Positions 48,812 through 58,499 are shown, counted from the stretch's first letter. The stretch: DNA of 64,000 nucleotides from Bifidobacterium xylocopae (GCF_003315615.1 NZ_PDCH01000003.1:62001-126000), one strand, 5' to 3'. Program-made: numbers and translations. Notes: generated by a model from the letters alone, not told the origin.

Positions 48812-51760
48812 ATGCTCAACATCAACATGAGCGATGTCGTCGCGGTCCTGAAGTCGCTGATACCCGAACTGGTGGTCATCGGTGTCTTCCTGGTCCTGGC
48901 GATCATCATCTCCATCGCGGTCAACAAGCGCACCGTCAAGTCGGTCGCCGCCCGCAAGATGATCCATTCCCAGTCCTGGCTGGTGACCTTCGTGGCAGTC
49001 GTCGTGGCGCTGGCCACGATGATGTTGGGACCCCTGTCCAACTTGATCACCAAGTCCACCACCAAGCACGAGGTGCAGCCGGCCACAGCCGCCGCAGCCC
49101 GCACGCTGGCCAAGGATACGGCCCGTGAGTCGGTCACCCTCCTGGAGAACCGTGGGGGCATCCTGCCCCTGAAGAGCGGCAAGGTCAACGTGTTCGGCTG
49201 GGCCTCGACCAACCCCGTCTACGGCGGCACCGGTTCGGGCTCCATGTCCAAGGACAACCCCACCGAAAGCCTGATGGACGGCCTGCATGACGCGGGGCTC
49301 AAGACCAATGGCCAACTGACCAGGTTCTACACCGACTACCGAAAGGACCGGCCCGTCGTGGGCATGTTCGACCAGGATTGGACCCTGCCCGAACCCGCGG
49401 CCGACAAGTACACCGACAAGGTCATGGACCAGGCCCGGTCATACTCCGACACCGCAGTGGTCGTCATCGGCCGCGTGGGCGGTGAGGGCGCCGACCTGCC
49501 GAAGAACATGAAAGCGAAGGGCATCACCTATCATGACAACGACAAGGCCGGCGACTTCAAGGACGGGCAGTCCTTCCTGGAGCTGTCCAAGCCCGAGACC
49601 GACATGGTCGCCAATGTGACCAAGACCTTCAACAAGGTCGTCCTGGTCTACAACGGGGCCAACACCTTCGACCTCAACTTCGTGGGTCAGTACCCGCAGA
49701 TCCAGTCCGTCGTCTGGTGCCCGCCACCGGGGCAGGCCGGATTCACCGCCCTGGGCGAAGTGCTCAAGGGTGAAGCAAACCCCTCGGGTCGCACATCCGA
49801 CACTTTCGTGCGCGACCTGACCAAGACCCCCTCCTACAACAACTTCGGCGACTTCATGTACAAGAACATGGACGAGCACAAGGCCAAGGTGACCGGATTC
49901 ACCGGCAAGACCACCGTGAACACCCCCTCCTTCGTCAACTACGCCGAAAGCATCTACGTGGGATACCGCTTCTACGAGACGGCATCCGACGAAGGCGCGA
50001 TCAACTACGACGACGTGGTGCGCTATCCCTTCGGCTACGGCCTGTCCTACACCACATTCAGCCAGAAGATGAGCGAACCCAACCACGCCAACGGCAAGGT
50101 CTCCTTCGATGTGACCGTGACCAACTCGGGGGCCAAGGCCGGCAAGGACACCGTCGAGGTCTACTACAACCCGCCCTACACCAACGGCGGCGTGGAGAAG
50201 GCCTCCGCCAACCTCATCGCCTTCGACAAGACCAAACAGCTCAAGCCCGGCGAAAGCCAGACCGTCCACGTCTCCTTCAAGGACGAGGACATGGCCTCCT
50301 ACGATTACAGGAACGCCAAGGCATACGTGCTGGAACAGGGCCGGTACGGCATCTCCATCCGCTCCGACTCCCACCACGTGATCGACAGCCGGGACGTGAA
50401 CGTCGACAGGACAGTCACCTACGACAAGTCCCACCCGCGTTCGAACGACAAAACCGCAGCGACCAACAGGTTCGACGACCTGCACGGCAAGGCCACCTAC
50501 CTGTCCCGTGCCGACCACTTCGCCAACTACGGTGCCGCCACCGCGGCCCCTACCGACTTCACCATGTCGGACGAAGCAAAGGCCAAGTTCACCAACAACG
50601 CCAACTACGACCCCAAGAAGCACGACAAGGCCTCCGACACGATGCCTGCCACGGGAGCCAAGAACGGTATCAGGCTCCACCAACTACGGGACAAGAAGTA
50701 TGACGACCCGCAGTGGGACAAACTCCTGGACCAGCTGACGGTCAAGGAAATGGACAACCTGATCGCCATGGGCGGCTACAGCAACCAGGCCATCAAGTCC
50801 ATCGGCAAGATCGAGCTGGCCGATGCCGACGGCCCCGCCGCGCTGAACAACAACTTCACCAAGGTCGGATCCATCGGCTTCCCCTCCTCGACGTCCATGG
50901 CCTGCACCTGGAACAAGGACCTGGCCAGCCGATACGGCAGGATGATCGGCGACATAGCGCACGACATGAACATATCGGGATGGTATGCACCGGCCTTCAA
51001 CATTCATCGCAACGCCTTCGCCGGCCGCACCTTCGAGTACTTCTCCGAGGATCCGCTCGTCAACGGCACGATGGGAGCCAATGAGATCGCCGGGGCCAAG
51101 TCCAAGGGCGTCTACTCCTTCATGAAGCACTTCGCCCTGAACGAGCAGGAGACCAACCGCCTGAACATGCTGTCCACCTGGGCGGACGAGCAGACCCTGC
51201 GCGAGATCTATCTCAAGCCCTTCCAGATGGCCGTGGAACAAGGCGGCGCCCAGGCAGCCATGAGCGCATTGAACTATGCCGGGCCCACCTACGTGGCTGA
51301 TTATGCACCGCTGATGCAGGATGTGCTGCGCGGCGAGTGGGGCTTCCGCGGCATGGTCGTCACTGACTACTTCGGCGTCTACGGTTACCAGAACGCTGAT
51401 CAGCTGATCCGCAACGGCAATGACATGATGCTGGCTACCACCGACGTGACCAACCACGTGAAGGACGATTCCGCCACTTCCGTGAAGGCCATGCGCGAGG
51501 CCAGCCACAACATCCTGTACACCGCAGTGCACAGCTACAAGTATGAAAACGGTGACCCCAAGGTGGCCACACCGGCTTGGCAGATGGCTCTCTACGCGGC
51601 CCTGGCTGTGCTCGCGCTCGTCTTCCTGGCCCTGGAGTACCTGGCCTTCAAACGCTTCAAGGCCCGTCGCAAGGCGATTGACCCCAGCGTCCTGGATGAG
51701 GTGGCGAACGCCGACCCGTTCGTCGCCGATCAGGAGGAACCAGCACCCAGGAATGAGTAA
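48812..51760 (+). CDS. Membrane-anchored glycoside hydrolase family 3 with permuted domains
   Basis: From ATG 48812 the protein has 982 residues. Two N-terminal helices (about 10-37 and 52-73) precede a GH3 C-terminal sandwich (from about 95, ESVTLLENRGGILPLK), a fibronectin-III-like part (about 415-540) and only then the barrel (about 640-860) with KHFALNEQE and nucleophile Asp852 in VVTDYFG. A last helix lies at about 921-946. Canonical GH3 enzymes carry the barrel first, so the order is reversed. Likely a beta-glucosidase or xylosidase facing outward. MLNINMSDV is chosen as start because the hydrophobic domain begins there; GTG 48665 is an alternative. Confidence 0.85.
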   Translation: MLNINMSDVVAVLKSLIPELVVIGVFLVLAIIISIAVNKRTVKSVAARKMIHSQSWLVTFVAVVVALATMMLGPLSNLITKSTTKHEVQPATAAAARTLAKDTARESVTLLENRGGILPLKSGKVNVFGWASTNPVYGGTGSGSMSKDNPTESLMDGLHDAGLKTNGQLTRFYTDYRKDRPVVGMFDQDWTLPEPAADKYTDKVMDQARSYSDTAVVVIGRVGGEGADLPKNMKAKGITYHDNDKAGDFKDGQSFLELSKPETDMVANVTKTFNKVVLVYNGANTFDLNFVGQYPQIQSVVWCPPPGQAGFTALGEVLKGEANPSGRTSDTFVRDLTKTPSYNNFGDFMYKNMDEHKAKVTGFTGKTTVNTPSFVNYAESIYVGYRFYETASDEGAINYDDVVRYPFGYGLSYTTFSQKMSEPNHANGKVSFDVTVTNSGAKAGKDTVEVYYNPPYTNGGVEKASANLIAFDKTKQLKPGESQTVHVSFKDEDMASYDYRNAKAYVLEQGRYGISIRSDSHHVIDSRDVNVDRTVTYDKSHPRSNDKTAATNRFDDLHGKATYLSRADHFANYGAATAAPTDFTMSDEAKAKFTNNANYDPKKHDKASDTMPATGAKNGIRLHQLRDKKYDDPQWDKLLDQLTVKEMDNLIAMGGYSNQAIKSIGKIELADADGPAALNNNFTKVGSIGFPSSTSMACTWNKDLASRYGRMIGDIAHDMNISGWYAPAFNIHRNAFAGRTFEYFSEDPLVNGTMGANEIAGAKSKGVYSFMKHFALNEQETNRLNMLSTWADEQTLREIYLKPFQMAVEQGGAQAAMSALNYAGPTYVADYAPLMQDVLRGEWGFRGMVVTDYFGVYGYQNADQLIRNGNDMMLATTDVTNHVKDDSATSVKAMREASHNILYTAVHSYKYENGDPKVATPAWQMALYAALAVLALVFLALEYLAFKRFKARRKAIDPSVLDEVANADPFVADQEEPAPRNE

Positions 51761-51803
51761 AAACAGGGGGATTCCGGACCGACCTTGACGGGCCGGCGCC
51801 GAC

Positions 51804-51838
51804 CGGGCGGGCGGCATCCACTGGGTGTCGCCCGCCCG
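51804..51838 (+). terminator. Hairpin after the permuted GH3 gene
   Basis: A perfect 10-bp stem (CGGGCGGGCG with CGCCCGCCCG) begins 44 bases past the stop. No T-run. Confidence 0.65.
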
Positions 51839-52107
51839 TATATCCATAGGTGTCATAAGGCACCGGAGCAATCCGATTGCCTCGGTCCGGCAGGGCGACG
51901 ATTCATGCAGCGGAAACGACAGTTTATGCGTTGCACCGTCGTACAGCCGGATAGTTAACGGATAATGGGGCCAGGACAATAGCAGCGGAGACCGCCCCGG
52001 GCAGGGCCACCAGCCCTCGGCATTTTAAGGAAGCGAAGAGGGTTCCTCACGAGCCTTTACCCTTATGGTCGGCCGTCCGACAGACTTTCGACGCGGAATG
52101 AGGAAAT
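51839..52107. promoter_or_regulatory. Spacer before the canonical GH3 gene
   Basis: No gene is seen. It should contain the promoter of the GH3-GtrA unit; no clear operator was recognised. GAGGAAAT directly before the ATG is the ribosome site. Confidence 0.4.
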
Positions 52108-54546
52108 ATGGACATCAATGACCTGACGCTGCTGGAGCGGGCATCCATGCTTTCCGGCAAGTCCATGTGGGACTCCAGGGACGTGGAGCGAGCCGGCATC
52201 CACAGCTTCGTACTGAGCGACGGCCCCCACGGCCTGCGTCGGCAGATGGGCTCGGGCGACAATCTGGGCATCGGCGAATCCAAACCCGCAACCTGCTTCC
52301 CCACTGCCGGAACCGTGGCCAACTCCTGGGATCCCGGGCTGGCCAGGGCCATGGGCCAAGCCTTGGGGGAGGAGGCCCGCAGCCTGGGCGTGAACATGGT
52401 GCTGGGACCGGGCATGAACATCAAGCGCAACCCCCTATGCGGACGCAACTTCGAATACTATTCGGAAGACCCGCAGGTCGCCGGGCGGATGGCCGCCGGA
52501 CTGATCGAAGGCATCCAATCGCAGAAGGTCGCGGCCACACCCAAGCACTTCGCCATGAACAGCCAGGAGTTGCGCCGGCAGGCCTCCAACTCGATCGTGG
52601 ACGAACGGACCATGCGCGAACTCTACCTGACCGGCTTCGAGATCGCCGTGCGCCAGGCCCGGCCCTGGGCGCTGATGACCTCCTACAACATGATCAACGG
52701 CGAATATGCCAACGAAAACAGGCATTTACTGAAAGACATCCTGCGTGACGAATGGGATTTCGACGGGATGGTCGTCTCCGACTGGGGAGGTTCCAACTCC
52801 GCCGTCGCAGCCGCATCGAACGGTTCCTCCCTGGAAATGCCCGAGGCCGGCTACGACTCCATGCGCCAGCTGGTCGCCGCGGTCAAATCAGGCAAACTGG
52901 CCGAACGCGATTTGAACGCCCGGGCTGAGGAAGTGGCCAAGCTGGCCCGCCTTACATACGATCCCGCGATGGACCGTGATGGCATGCTGAGTGAGGAACA
53001 GAAGAACAACCACCACGAAGTGGCCCGCCGAATCGCCGAAGGCTCGGCCGTTCTCCTGCGCAACGAAGGCGGTCTCCTGCCCCTGGCCGCCGGCAGCAAG
53101 GTCGCTCTGGTGGGCGACATGGCCAAGACCCCGCGCTTCCAGGGTTCCGGTTCCTCCAAAGTGAACGCGGCCCGGGAGGAGAGCCTGCTGGGGCTCATGC
53201 AGGACGGACAAGGCCACGGTCTGGAACTGGCCGCGTATGCCCAGGGTTATGACCGTCAGGGTGAGTGCGACCAGGCCCTGGTCGACACGGCCGTGCAGAC
53301 CGTGACCCAGTCCGCTGCCGACGTGGTCGTCGCCTGCCTGGGTCTGGATGAACGCAGCGAATCCGAAGGCCTCGACCGTTCACACATGAACATCCCCCAG
53401 GCACAGATTGACCTCCTGAAGGCGCTGAAAGGCACCGGCAAACCGATCGTACTGGTACTGGTGGCAGGCTCCCCTGTGGCCACAGACTGGATCGGTGACT
53501 GCGAGGCGCTGCTATACATCGGTCTGGCCGGACAGGCATCCGCCTCAGCCACCCTGGAGCTACTGACCGGTGAAGTCAACCCCTCCGGCCACCTGGCTGA
53601 GACCTGGCCCATGGCCTACGAGGACTGCCCATCCTCCGGCTGGTACCCCGCCACCGAACGCGACGCTGTCTATCGGGAAGGCCCCTTCGTGGGCTACCGC
53701 TACTACCTGAGCGCCGACGTGCCCGAACGCTTCCCCTTCGGTTTCGGCCTGTCATACGCACACTTCACCTATACCGACCTGCATGTGGACGATGCAGGCG
53801 CCTCCCTGACCGTGACGAACGACTCCGCCGTGGACGGGGCGGCCGTCGTCCAGCTCTATGTGAGCGCGCCGAAAGGCGGCGTCCTTCGCCCCGTGCGCGA
53901 ACTCAAGGGTTTCACCAAAGTGGAACTCAAAGCCGGCCAGAGCAAGCATGTATGCATCGGCTTCGACCAGTACACCTTCCGCCATTGGGATACGGCCTCA
54001 GGTAGCTGGCAGCGTGAAAGCGGCGAATGGACCATCCAGATAGGTTCCGACGCCCGCAGCATCGAACTCAGCGCGCCCTTCACCGTTCAGGGGACCATGG
54101 CCCCCCGGCCTGCCGACCCCGCCCTGGGTCACTACCTGCAAGGACGGGTGAAGGATGTAACCAAGCAGGAACTGACCACCCTCTTCGGGCATGAGGTGGA
54201 GCTGCAAGGCCCTATATCGACCTTCGGACCCAATGACCCCATCTCATCCTGGAAGGGTTCCAAATCAGGCGTAGCCAGATTCGTCTCCTCCTTCCTGTCC
54301 AAGCGCGAGGCCAAGCAGGAAGCCAAGACCGGCAGCCCGGACCTCAATACCCTATTCGTGCTCAACATGCCTCCCAGGGCCATGGCCAAGATGACCAACG
54401 GCATGATCAACACACAGATGGTGGATGCCATCGTGCGCATCCCCAACGGGCACTTCTGGAAGGGCATCGGCGGCTTCATCGCCGGTTTCTTCCGCAACGC
54501 CTCGGCCAACCGCCGCACCAGAAAGGAATTGAGCAATGAGCGCTAA
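52108..54546 (+). CDS. Beta-glucosidase-type glycoside hydrolase family 3
   Basis: The 812-residue cytoplasmic enzyme has the usual order: barrel (about 1-260), alpha/beta sandwich (about 290-520) and fibronectin-III-like domain (about 560-660). The nucleophile is Asp225 in MVVSDWGGS, and substrate-site residues include KHFAMNSQE (146-154) and the LSDGPHGLR loop. A further tail of about 148 residues (665-812) follows, with a hydrophobic FWKGIGGFIAGFF stretch and a basic end. The linkage cannot be set between glucoside, xyloside or arabinoside. The last 11 bases overlap the next gene, so the two are translationally coupled. Confidence 0.93.
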   Translation: MDINDLTLLERASMLSGKSMWDSRDVERAGIHSFVLSDGPHGLRRQMGSGDNLGIGESKPATCFPTAGTVANSWDPGLARAMGQALGEEARSLGVNMVLGPGMNIKRNPLCGRNFEYYSEDPQVAGRMAAGLIEGIQSQKVAATPKHFAMNSQELRRQASNSIVDERTMRELYLTGFEIAVRQARPWALMTSYNMINGEYANENRHLLKDILRDEWDFDGMVVSDWGGSNSAVAAASNGSSLEMPEAGYDSMRQLVAAVKSGKLAERDLNARAEEVAKLARLTYDPAMDRDGMLSEEQKNNHHEVARRIAEGSAVLLRNEGGLLPLAAGSKVALVGDMAKTPRFQGSGSSKVNAAREESLLGLMQDGQGHGLELAAYAQGYDRQGECDQALVDTAVQTVTQSAADVVVACLGLDERSESEGLDRSHMNIPQAQIDLLKALKGTGKPIVLVLVAGSPVATDWIGDCEALLYIGLAGQASASATLELLTGEVNPSGHLAETWPMAYEDCPSSGWYPATERDAVYREGPFVGYRYYLSADVPERFPFGFGLSYAHFTYTDLHVDDAGASLTVTNDSAVDGAAVVQLYVSAPKGGVLRPVRELKGFTKVELKAGQSKHVCIGFDQYTFRHWDTASGSWQRESGEWTIQIGSDARSIELSAPFTVQGTMAPRPADPALGHYLQGRVKDVTKQELTTLFGHEVELQGPISTFGPNDPISSWKGSKSGVARFVSSFLSKREAKQEAKTGSPDLNTLFVLNMPPRAMAKMTNGMINTQMVDAIVRIPNGHFWKGIGGFIAGFFRNASANRRTRKELSNER

Positions 54547-55228
54547 GAGCAAGGAGACCCCGAATGCAATGGCCAAACCGGCCAGCGAAGCAGAGGCCAT
54601 GACCTCCTCCAATGGCATCGTGCGCTGGTGGCAGCGCTTCAGCTACCGTCACCCGGAACTGGCGCAATTCATCGTCTTTACCGTCCTGTCCAACGGAGTG
54701 ACCCTCCTGCAGCTGATCCTGATGCCCGTACTCAAAGCCATCTTCAACGGAACCTCACTGGTCTCCATCTCCTTCCGGTTCTGGAGGATGGGTACCACCG
54801 GCGGCAAGCCTTACTACCTGTTCGACTACGCGGCCGGTGCCATCAACCACGGCGGCGGGGGCGGCCTCGCTTACTTCCTGGCCGTGGAGATCACCCTGCT
54901 CATCGCGCAGGTCATCAACTTCTTCGTGCAGCGCAACATCACCTTCAAGTCCAACTCCTCCCCCTGGATAGCGGCGTTCTGGTATCTGGTGGCCTACATC
55001 GTCATCACCATCCTGGCGGCCGCCCTGCAGGGCTGGTACAAGGACCCGGTCTATGCCTTCTTCCAGCACACCCTGAACTGGGGGACGACCGGCACGACCA
55101 TCGCCGACTTTGTGACGATGATAATCAACGCCCTCATCTCCTTCTGGGTCTTCTACCCAATCTTCAAGGTCATCTTCAAGCAGGTTCCCGAGGACGGGCA
55201 GGACAGCGGATCGGCGGCCACGGCCTGA
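54536..55228 (+). CDS. GtrA-like multi-spanning membrane protein
   Basis: The 230-residue protein has a polar N-terminus (about 1-38) and four membrane helices. HPELAQFIVFTVLSNGVTLLQ at the first and FFVQRNITFKSN before the third are the GtrA/DPMS family marks. These proteins help flip polyprenyl-linked sugars or assist membrane glycosyltransferases. A long Gly-rich extracellular loop (about 75-110) is larger than usual. It starts inside the end of the GH3 gene and is followed by a strong hairpin and a GT2 gene, which suggests a shared glycan pathway. Confidence 0.82.
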   Translation: MSAKSKETPNAMAKPASEAEAMTSSNGIVRWWQRFSYRHPELAQFIVFTVLSNGVTLLQLILMPVLKAIFNGTSLVSISFRFWRMGTTGGKPYYLFDYAAGAINHGGGGGLAYFLAVEITLLIAQVINFFVQRNITFKSNSSPWIAAFWYLVAYIVITILAAALQGWYKDPVYAFFQHTLNWGTTGTTIADFVTMIINALISFWVFYPIFKVIFKQVPEDGQDSGSAATA

Positions 55229-55270
55229 TTCCATCTGGTATCAGATGACCGGTATCCTGTAAGTAGCCAG

Positions 55271-55306
55271 CTTCGGGCCGTCCGCCAACGCGCGGGCGGC
55301 CCGAAG
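55271..55306 (+). terminator. Hairpin between the GtrA-like and GT2 genes
   Basis: A 15-bp stem (CTTCGGGCCGTCCGC with GCGGGCGGCCCGAAG, one G-T pair) closes a six-base loop. No T-run, so read-through into the GT2 gene is possible. Confidence 0.65.
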
Positions 55307-55332
55307 TCGCGCGATGACGGATGAAAGGCACC

Positions 55333-56415
55333 ATGACACAGTCAGAGCACACAGCCCTCACCCCAACGGTGGAGCCGTCGGGTGGCGGCAATGGGCCGAC
55401 CGTCCTCTCCTTCATCGTGCCCGCATACAACATGGCCGGTTACCTGAATCGTTGCGTGGCCTCCCTTCTATCCTCCCGTTCAGAGGACGTTGAGGTTGTC
55501 CTGGTGGACGACGGATCCCAGGACGCCACGCCCGCCCTGGCCGACCGCTGGGCGCGGGAGCATGCAGGCCGGGTGCGGGTGATCCATCAGACCAATAAGG
55601 GCCATGGTGGCGCCGTCAACGCCGGCTTGGACGCCGCCCGAGGCATGTATGTCAAGGTCGTCGACGCGGACGACTGGGTGGACCCGGATGCCCTGGCTCG
55701 CCTGCTGCCCGTCCTGCGCCGACAGACCCATGCCCCCTCCCCCGTGGACATGTTCGTGACCAACTACGTGTACGAGAAAGAGGGGCGCTCCCACAAGCAC
55801 GTGGTCAATTTCCGCTCCGTCATGGCCGCCGGACACATCCTTTCCTGGTCGGACCTGAAGCGCTTCGGCATAGCCCAGTACATGATCATGCACGCACTGG
55901 TCTTCCGGACCGATGTCCTGCGCCGGGCCGCCACACGTCTGCCTGAGCACACCTTCTACGTGGATTTCATCTACTCCTACCAGCCTCTGCCGTTCGTGCG
56001 CTCGCTGGCCTACCTGGACATAGACCTCTACCGCTACTACACCGGCCGCGACGGCCAGTCGGTCCAGACTTCGGTCATGATCTCCCGGGTGGACCAGCTG
56101 CTCACCGTCAACCGGTTGATGGTCGAGGCCACCCCCGAACGCGGCTCGGTGCCCGACGGGCTCTACCGCTATATGATCCACTATCTGTCGATCAACTGTG
56201 TAGTGACTTCGGTCTTTTTGATCCTGTCGAAAAGACCGGAGAACTACCGGGCCAAGCAAAGTCTCTGGAAGCGGATGAACGACTACTCCCCCACTGTTTC
56301 ACACGACGTGCGCCACACCTTCCTATGCAGGCTGATCAACATGCCCGGCAAACCCGGACGCCTGGCCATCCGGCTGGGCTACAGGATCGCCGAAGCCGCC
56401 GTGGGCTTCAACTGA
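55333..56415 (+). CDS. Family 2 glycosyltransferase
   Basis: The 360-residue protein has the GT-A fold marks: LSFIVPAYNMAGYL near residue 25, VVLVDDGSQD near 57 and the metal-binding VVDADDWVDPDAL near 112. It transfers a sugar from a nucleotide sugar to a lipid, protein or glycan; no membrane helix is evident, so it acts at the inner face of the membrane. ATG 55333 with AAAGG upstream is preferred to ATG 55321. Its last 93 bases overlap the end of the opposite-strand histidine kinase gene. Confidence 0.88.
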   Translation: MTQSEHTALTPTVEPSGGGNGPTVLSFIVPAYNMAGYLNRCVASLLSSRSEDVEVVLVDDGSQDATPALADRWAREHAGRVRVIHQTNKGHGGAVNAGLDAARGMYVKVVDADDWVDPDALARLLPVLRRQTHAPSPVDMFVTNYVYEKEGRSHKHVVNFRSVMAAGHILSWSDLKRFGIAQYMIMHALVFRTDVLRRAATRLPEHTFYVDFIYSYQPLPFVRSLAYLDIDLYRYYTGRDGQSVQTSVMISRVDQLLTVNRLMVEATPERGSVPDGLYRYMIHYLSINCVVTSVFLILSKRPENYRAKQSLWKRMNDYSPTVSHDVRHTFLCRLINMPGKPGRLAIRLGYRIAEAAVGFN

Positions 56416-57783
56416 GCCTCTCCCCCTCTTGCGAGTGTCCTGGTCCTGGCTGTCAGCGTTGCGAGGCAGGAGTATGCACAGGCGGAACCAATGATCGTCG
56501 GTCCCGATCGACACCTCCCCACCATACTTGTGGGCGATGTGACGGATGGATTTGACGCCGTAGCCATGCAGACCGCCGCCGCCCTTGGTGGTGCCCAGCT
56601 CTCCGTCGGCCTTCCACCGCAGGGGTGTTGTGAAATAGTTCTCCACCCTGATCAGCAGCATGCGGCCCTTGCCATACAAAGCCAGGCGCAGGAGGCGGCG
56701 CTCCCTGTCCCCCACCTGCCGCAAAGCCTCGATCGCATTGTCCAAGGCATTGCCGAACAGGGTGGAGACATCCATGGAACTCATGCCGTCCAGCAACCCG
56801 CCGTCCGCCACCACACTCAGACTTATCCCCTCCTGGGCGCAGACCTGCTCCTTGGAGGACAGGACTACATCAAGCACCGGGTTTCCGGTGTGCTGCTGGG
56901 ACCCATAGCGCTGTACGGAAGCCTCAAGCTCCTCGAAGTTGCGCGACTTGCGCTCGGGATCAACCTCGGCACGCAGGGCGGCGATCCGGTGCTTCAGATC
57001 ATGGCTGATCCGCGCCATGGCATCCAGGTTGCGCTTGGAACGCACATACTCGCGGTGCTGGCTCTCCAGTCGGGCGTTGATCGAGTCCAGCTCCGCCGAG
57101 GCATGGCTCTGGCGCAACTGCTCCTGCTGAGCATATAGGATTGCGAACCCGCACAGGTCCACCAGGGTGCGTATATAGAAAACCTCCAGACCCACACGGC
57201 CGGAGAAGGGTGTATTGGTGGAGACGAAACTCAGATTCGACATGGCGAAGGTGACCACGCCGATGACCAGGGCGATCATGACACTGTGAGTCGGCAACAT
57301 CTCCCGGTCCAGACCGCCGGCGAAATTGCGACGCTCGATCCACCAGGTGAGTGCCGCGCAACCCCCATAGATGCTGATCAGGAGCAGCACCGAGGCGGGG
57401 GAGTAGATGGACACGTCCCCCGGGCGTAGGAAGGAGTCGAGCTGCCAGTGGAGGGAGGCGACCAGCTCGGCCAGCACGAAGGCGCGCACACCCAGATAGA
57501 CCACCGCCGGCGCGTCCGCACCCGAACCCAGACGGATGATCGCGCACATGAGCGCGGCAGCCAGGCAGATGCCCAGGATCCAGAAGCTGATGGGCTGCAG
57601 ACCGGCCCAGTACTGCACGCCGATCATGACGGGCAGCCCCAGGGACAGGACGAGCGCGGTGCGGGCCGGGCAGACACGGCGACGCACTGCCAGCAGGTAG
57701 ACCAGGCAGGACAACCATTCACTGATACCCGTGTAAAGCCTGGGAATGTCGGGCAGTGCGTTGAAGATTTGGGCGCCGCTCAT
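56323..57783 (-). CDS. Sensor histidine kinase, GHKL type (AgrC/LytS-like)
   Basis: The 486-residue membrane kinase has five or six helices in residues 20-215, a coiled linker and the phospho-acceptor His261 in ISHDLKHRI. The ATPase has an N-box LFGNALDNAIEA (342-353) and G-box HGYGVKSI (406-413). The catalytic domain ends near 441, and a 45-residue polar tail follows; its last 30 residues are encoded opposite the GT2 gene. This type senses peptides or envelope signals and phosphorylates LytTR regulators such as the one upstream, with which it shares a four-base overlap. Confidence 0.9.
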   Translation of the reverse strand: MSGAQIFNALPDIPRLYTGISEWLSCLVYLLAVRRRVCPARTALVLSLGLPVMIGVQYWAGLQPISFWILGICLAAALMCAIIRLGSGADAPAVVYLGVRAFVLAELVASLHWQLDSFLRPGDVSIYSPASVLLLISIYGGCAALTWWIERRNFAGGLDREMLPTHSVMIALVIGVVTFAMSNLSFVSTNTPFSGRVGLEVFYIRTLVDLCGFAILYAQQEQLRQSHASAELDSINARLESQHREYVRSKRNLDAMARISHDLKHRIAALRAEVDPERKSRNFEELEASVQRYGSQQHTGNPVLDVVLSSKEQVCAQEGISLSVVADGGLLDGMSSMDVSTLFGNALDNAIEALRQVGDRERRLLRLALYGKGRMLLIRVENYFTTPLRWKADGELGTTKGGGGLHGYGVKSIRHIAHKYGGEVSIGTDDHWFRLCILLPRNADSQDQDTRKRGRGSVEAHGGFGDPVAQPDGQASGFAGHVDQPA

Positions 57784-58499
57784 CGTTGCCCTCCCACAAA
57801 GGCCGCGAGCGCCGTCAGAAATGCCTTCTTCCGAGGCCTGCTGATCCGCAGGCGCTCCCCGGTGGACATCAGACAGTCCTGGCCCTCCACTCCCACCACG
57901 TGGGCCAGATTGACCAGGTAGCAGGAGTTGGACCTATAGAAGTTCCTGCCTTCCAGCCGGCTCTCCAGATCCTTGAGCGGGGAGGAGAGCGTGACCTGCC
58001 CTTCCAGGGTGTGCATGACCGATGAGTGGCGCACCGACTCGACATAGACCATGTCCTTGAGGTCCACGCGGCGTGTGGCCCCCGAGTCGGCGACGATCAT
58101 CGACTCGTCTACCTGCCTTCGCACCTGGTCTATGCATCGCTTGAGTTCCTGGGAGAAGGCGAACCAGGGGAGGGGTTTGAGCAAGTAGGACAGTGCGCCC
58201 ACCTCGTAACCCTTGATTGCGTATTGCGGGGCGGAGGTGATGAAGACAATGACGACAGAGCGGTCTCGTTCCCGAACCCGGTGGGCCAACTGGACGCCGT
58301 CCACCGGCTGCATCTGGATATCCAGGAGCAGTATGTCATAGACCGGCGCATACCCTCCGATGAAAGCCTCCCCGTCGGTGAAGACCGTAACCGTGAAAGT
58401 CTCCCCGTTCTCCTGCTCGTAGCGGTTCAGGTAATCGACCATACGCCGGCAGCTGGCATCGTCGTCATCGACCACCGCCACACGCGTCGTGCGCACCAT
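57780..58499 (-). CDS. LytTR family response regulator
   Basis: The 239-residue regulator has a receiver domain (about 5-125) with the acidic cluster VVDDDD, phospho-acceptor Asp60 in ILLLDIQM and the conserved Lys in YLLKPL. A LytTR DNA-binding domain (about 140-235) follows, with FYRSNSCYLVNLAHV and the basic RPRKKAF end. It works with the downstream GHKL kinase; the genes overlap by ATGA. The start at 58499 is chosen because AGGAAAG lies upstream and the receiver begins directly; the open frame extends to 58547. Targets are unknown. Confidence 0.92.
   Translation of the reverse strand: MVRTTRVAVVDDDDASCRRMVDYLNRYEQENGETFTVTVFTDGEAFIGGYAPVYDILLLDIQMQPVDGVQLAHRVRERDRSVVIVFITSAPQYAIKGYEVGALSYLLKPLPWFAFSQELKRCIDQVRRQVDESMIVADSGATRRVDLKDMVYVESVRHSSVMHTLEGQVTLSSPLKDLESRLEGRNFYRSNSCYLVNLAHVVGVEGQDCLMSTGERLRISRPRKKAFLTALAAFVGGQR

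Noticed and set aside
49439-51979. Two minus-strand frames of over 410 codons opposite the permuted GH3 gene
   Set aside because: Compositions dominated by Val, Gly, His and Asp, with no motifs. They mirror the third-position GC bias of the real gene.
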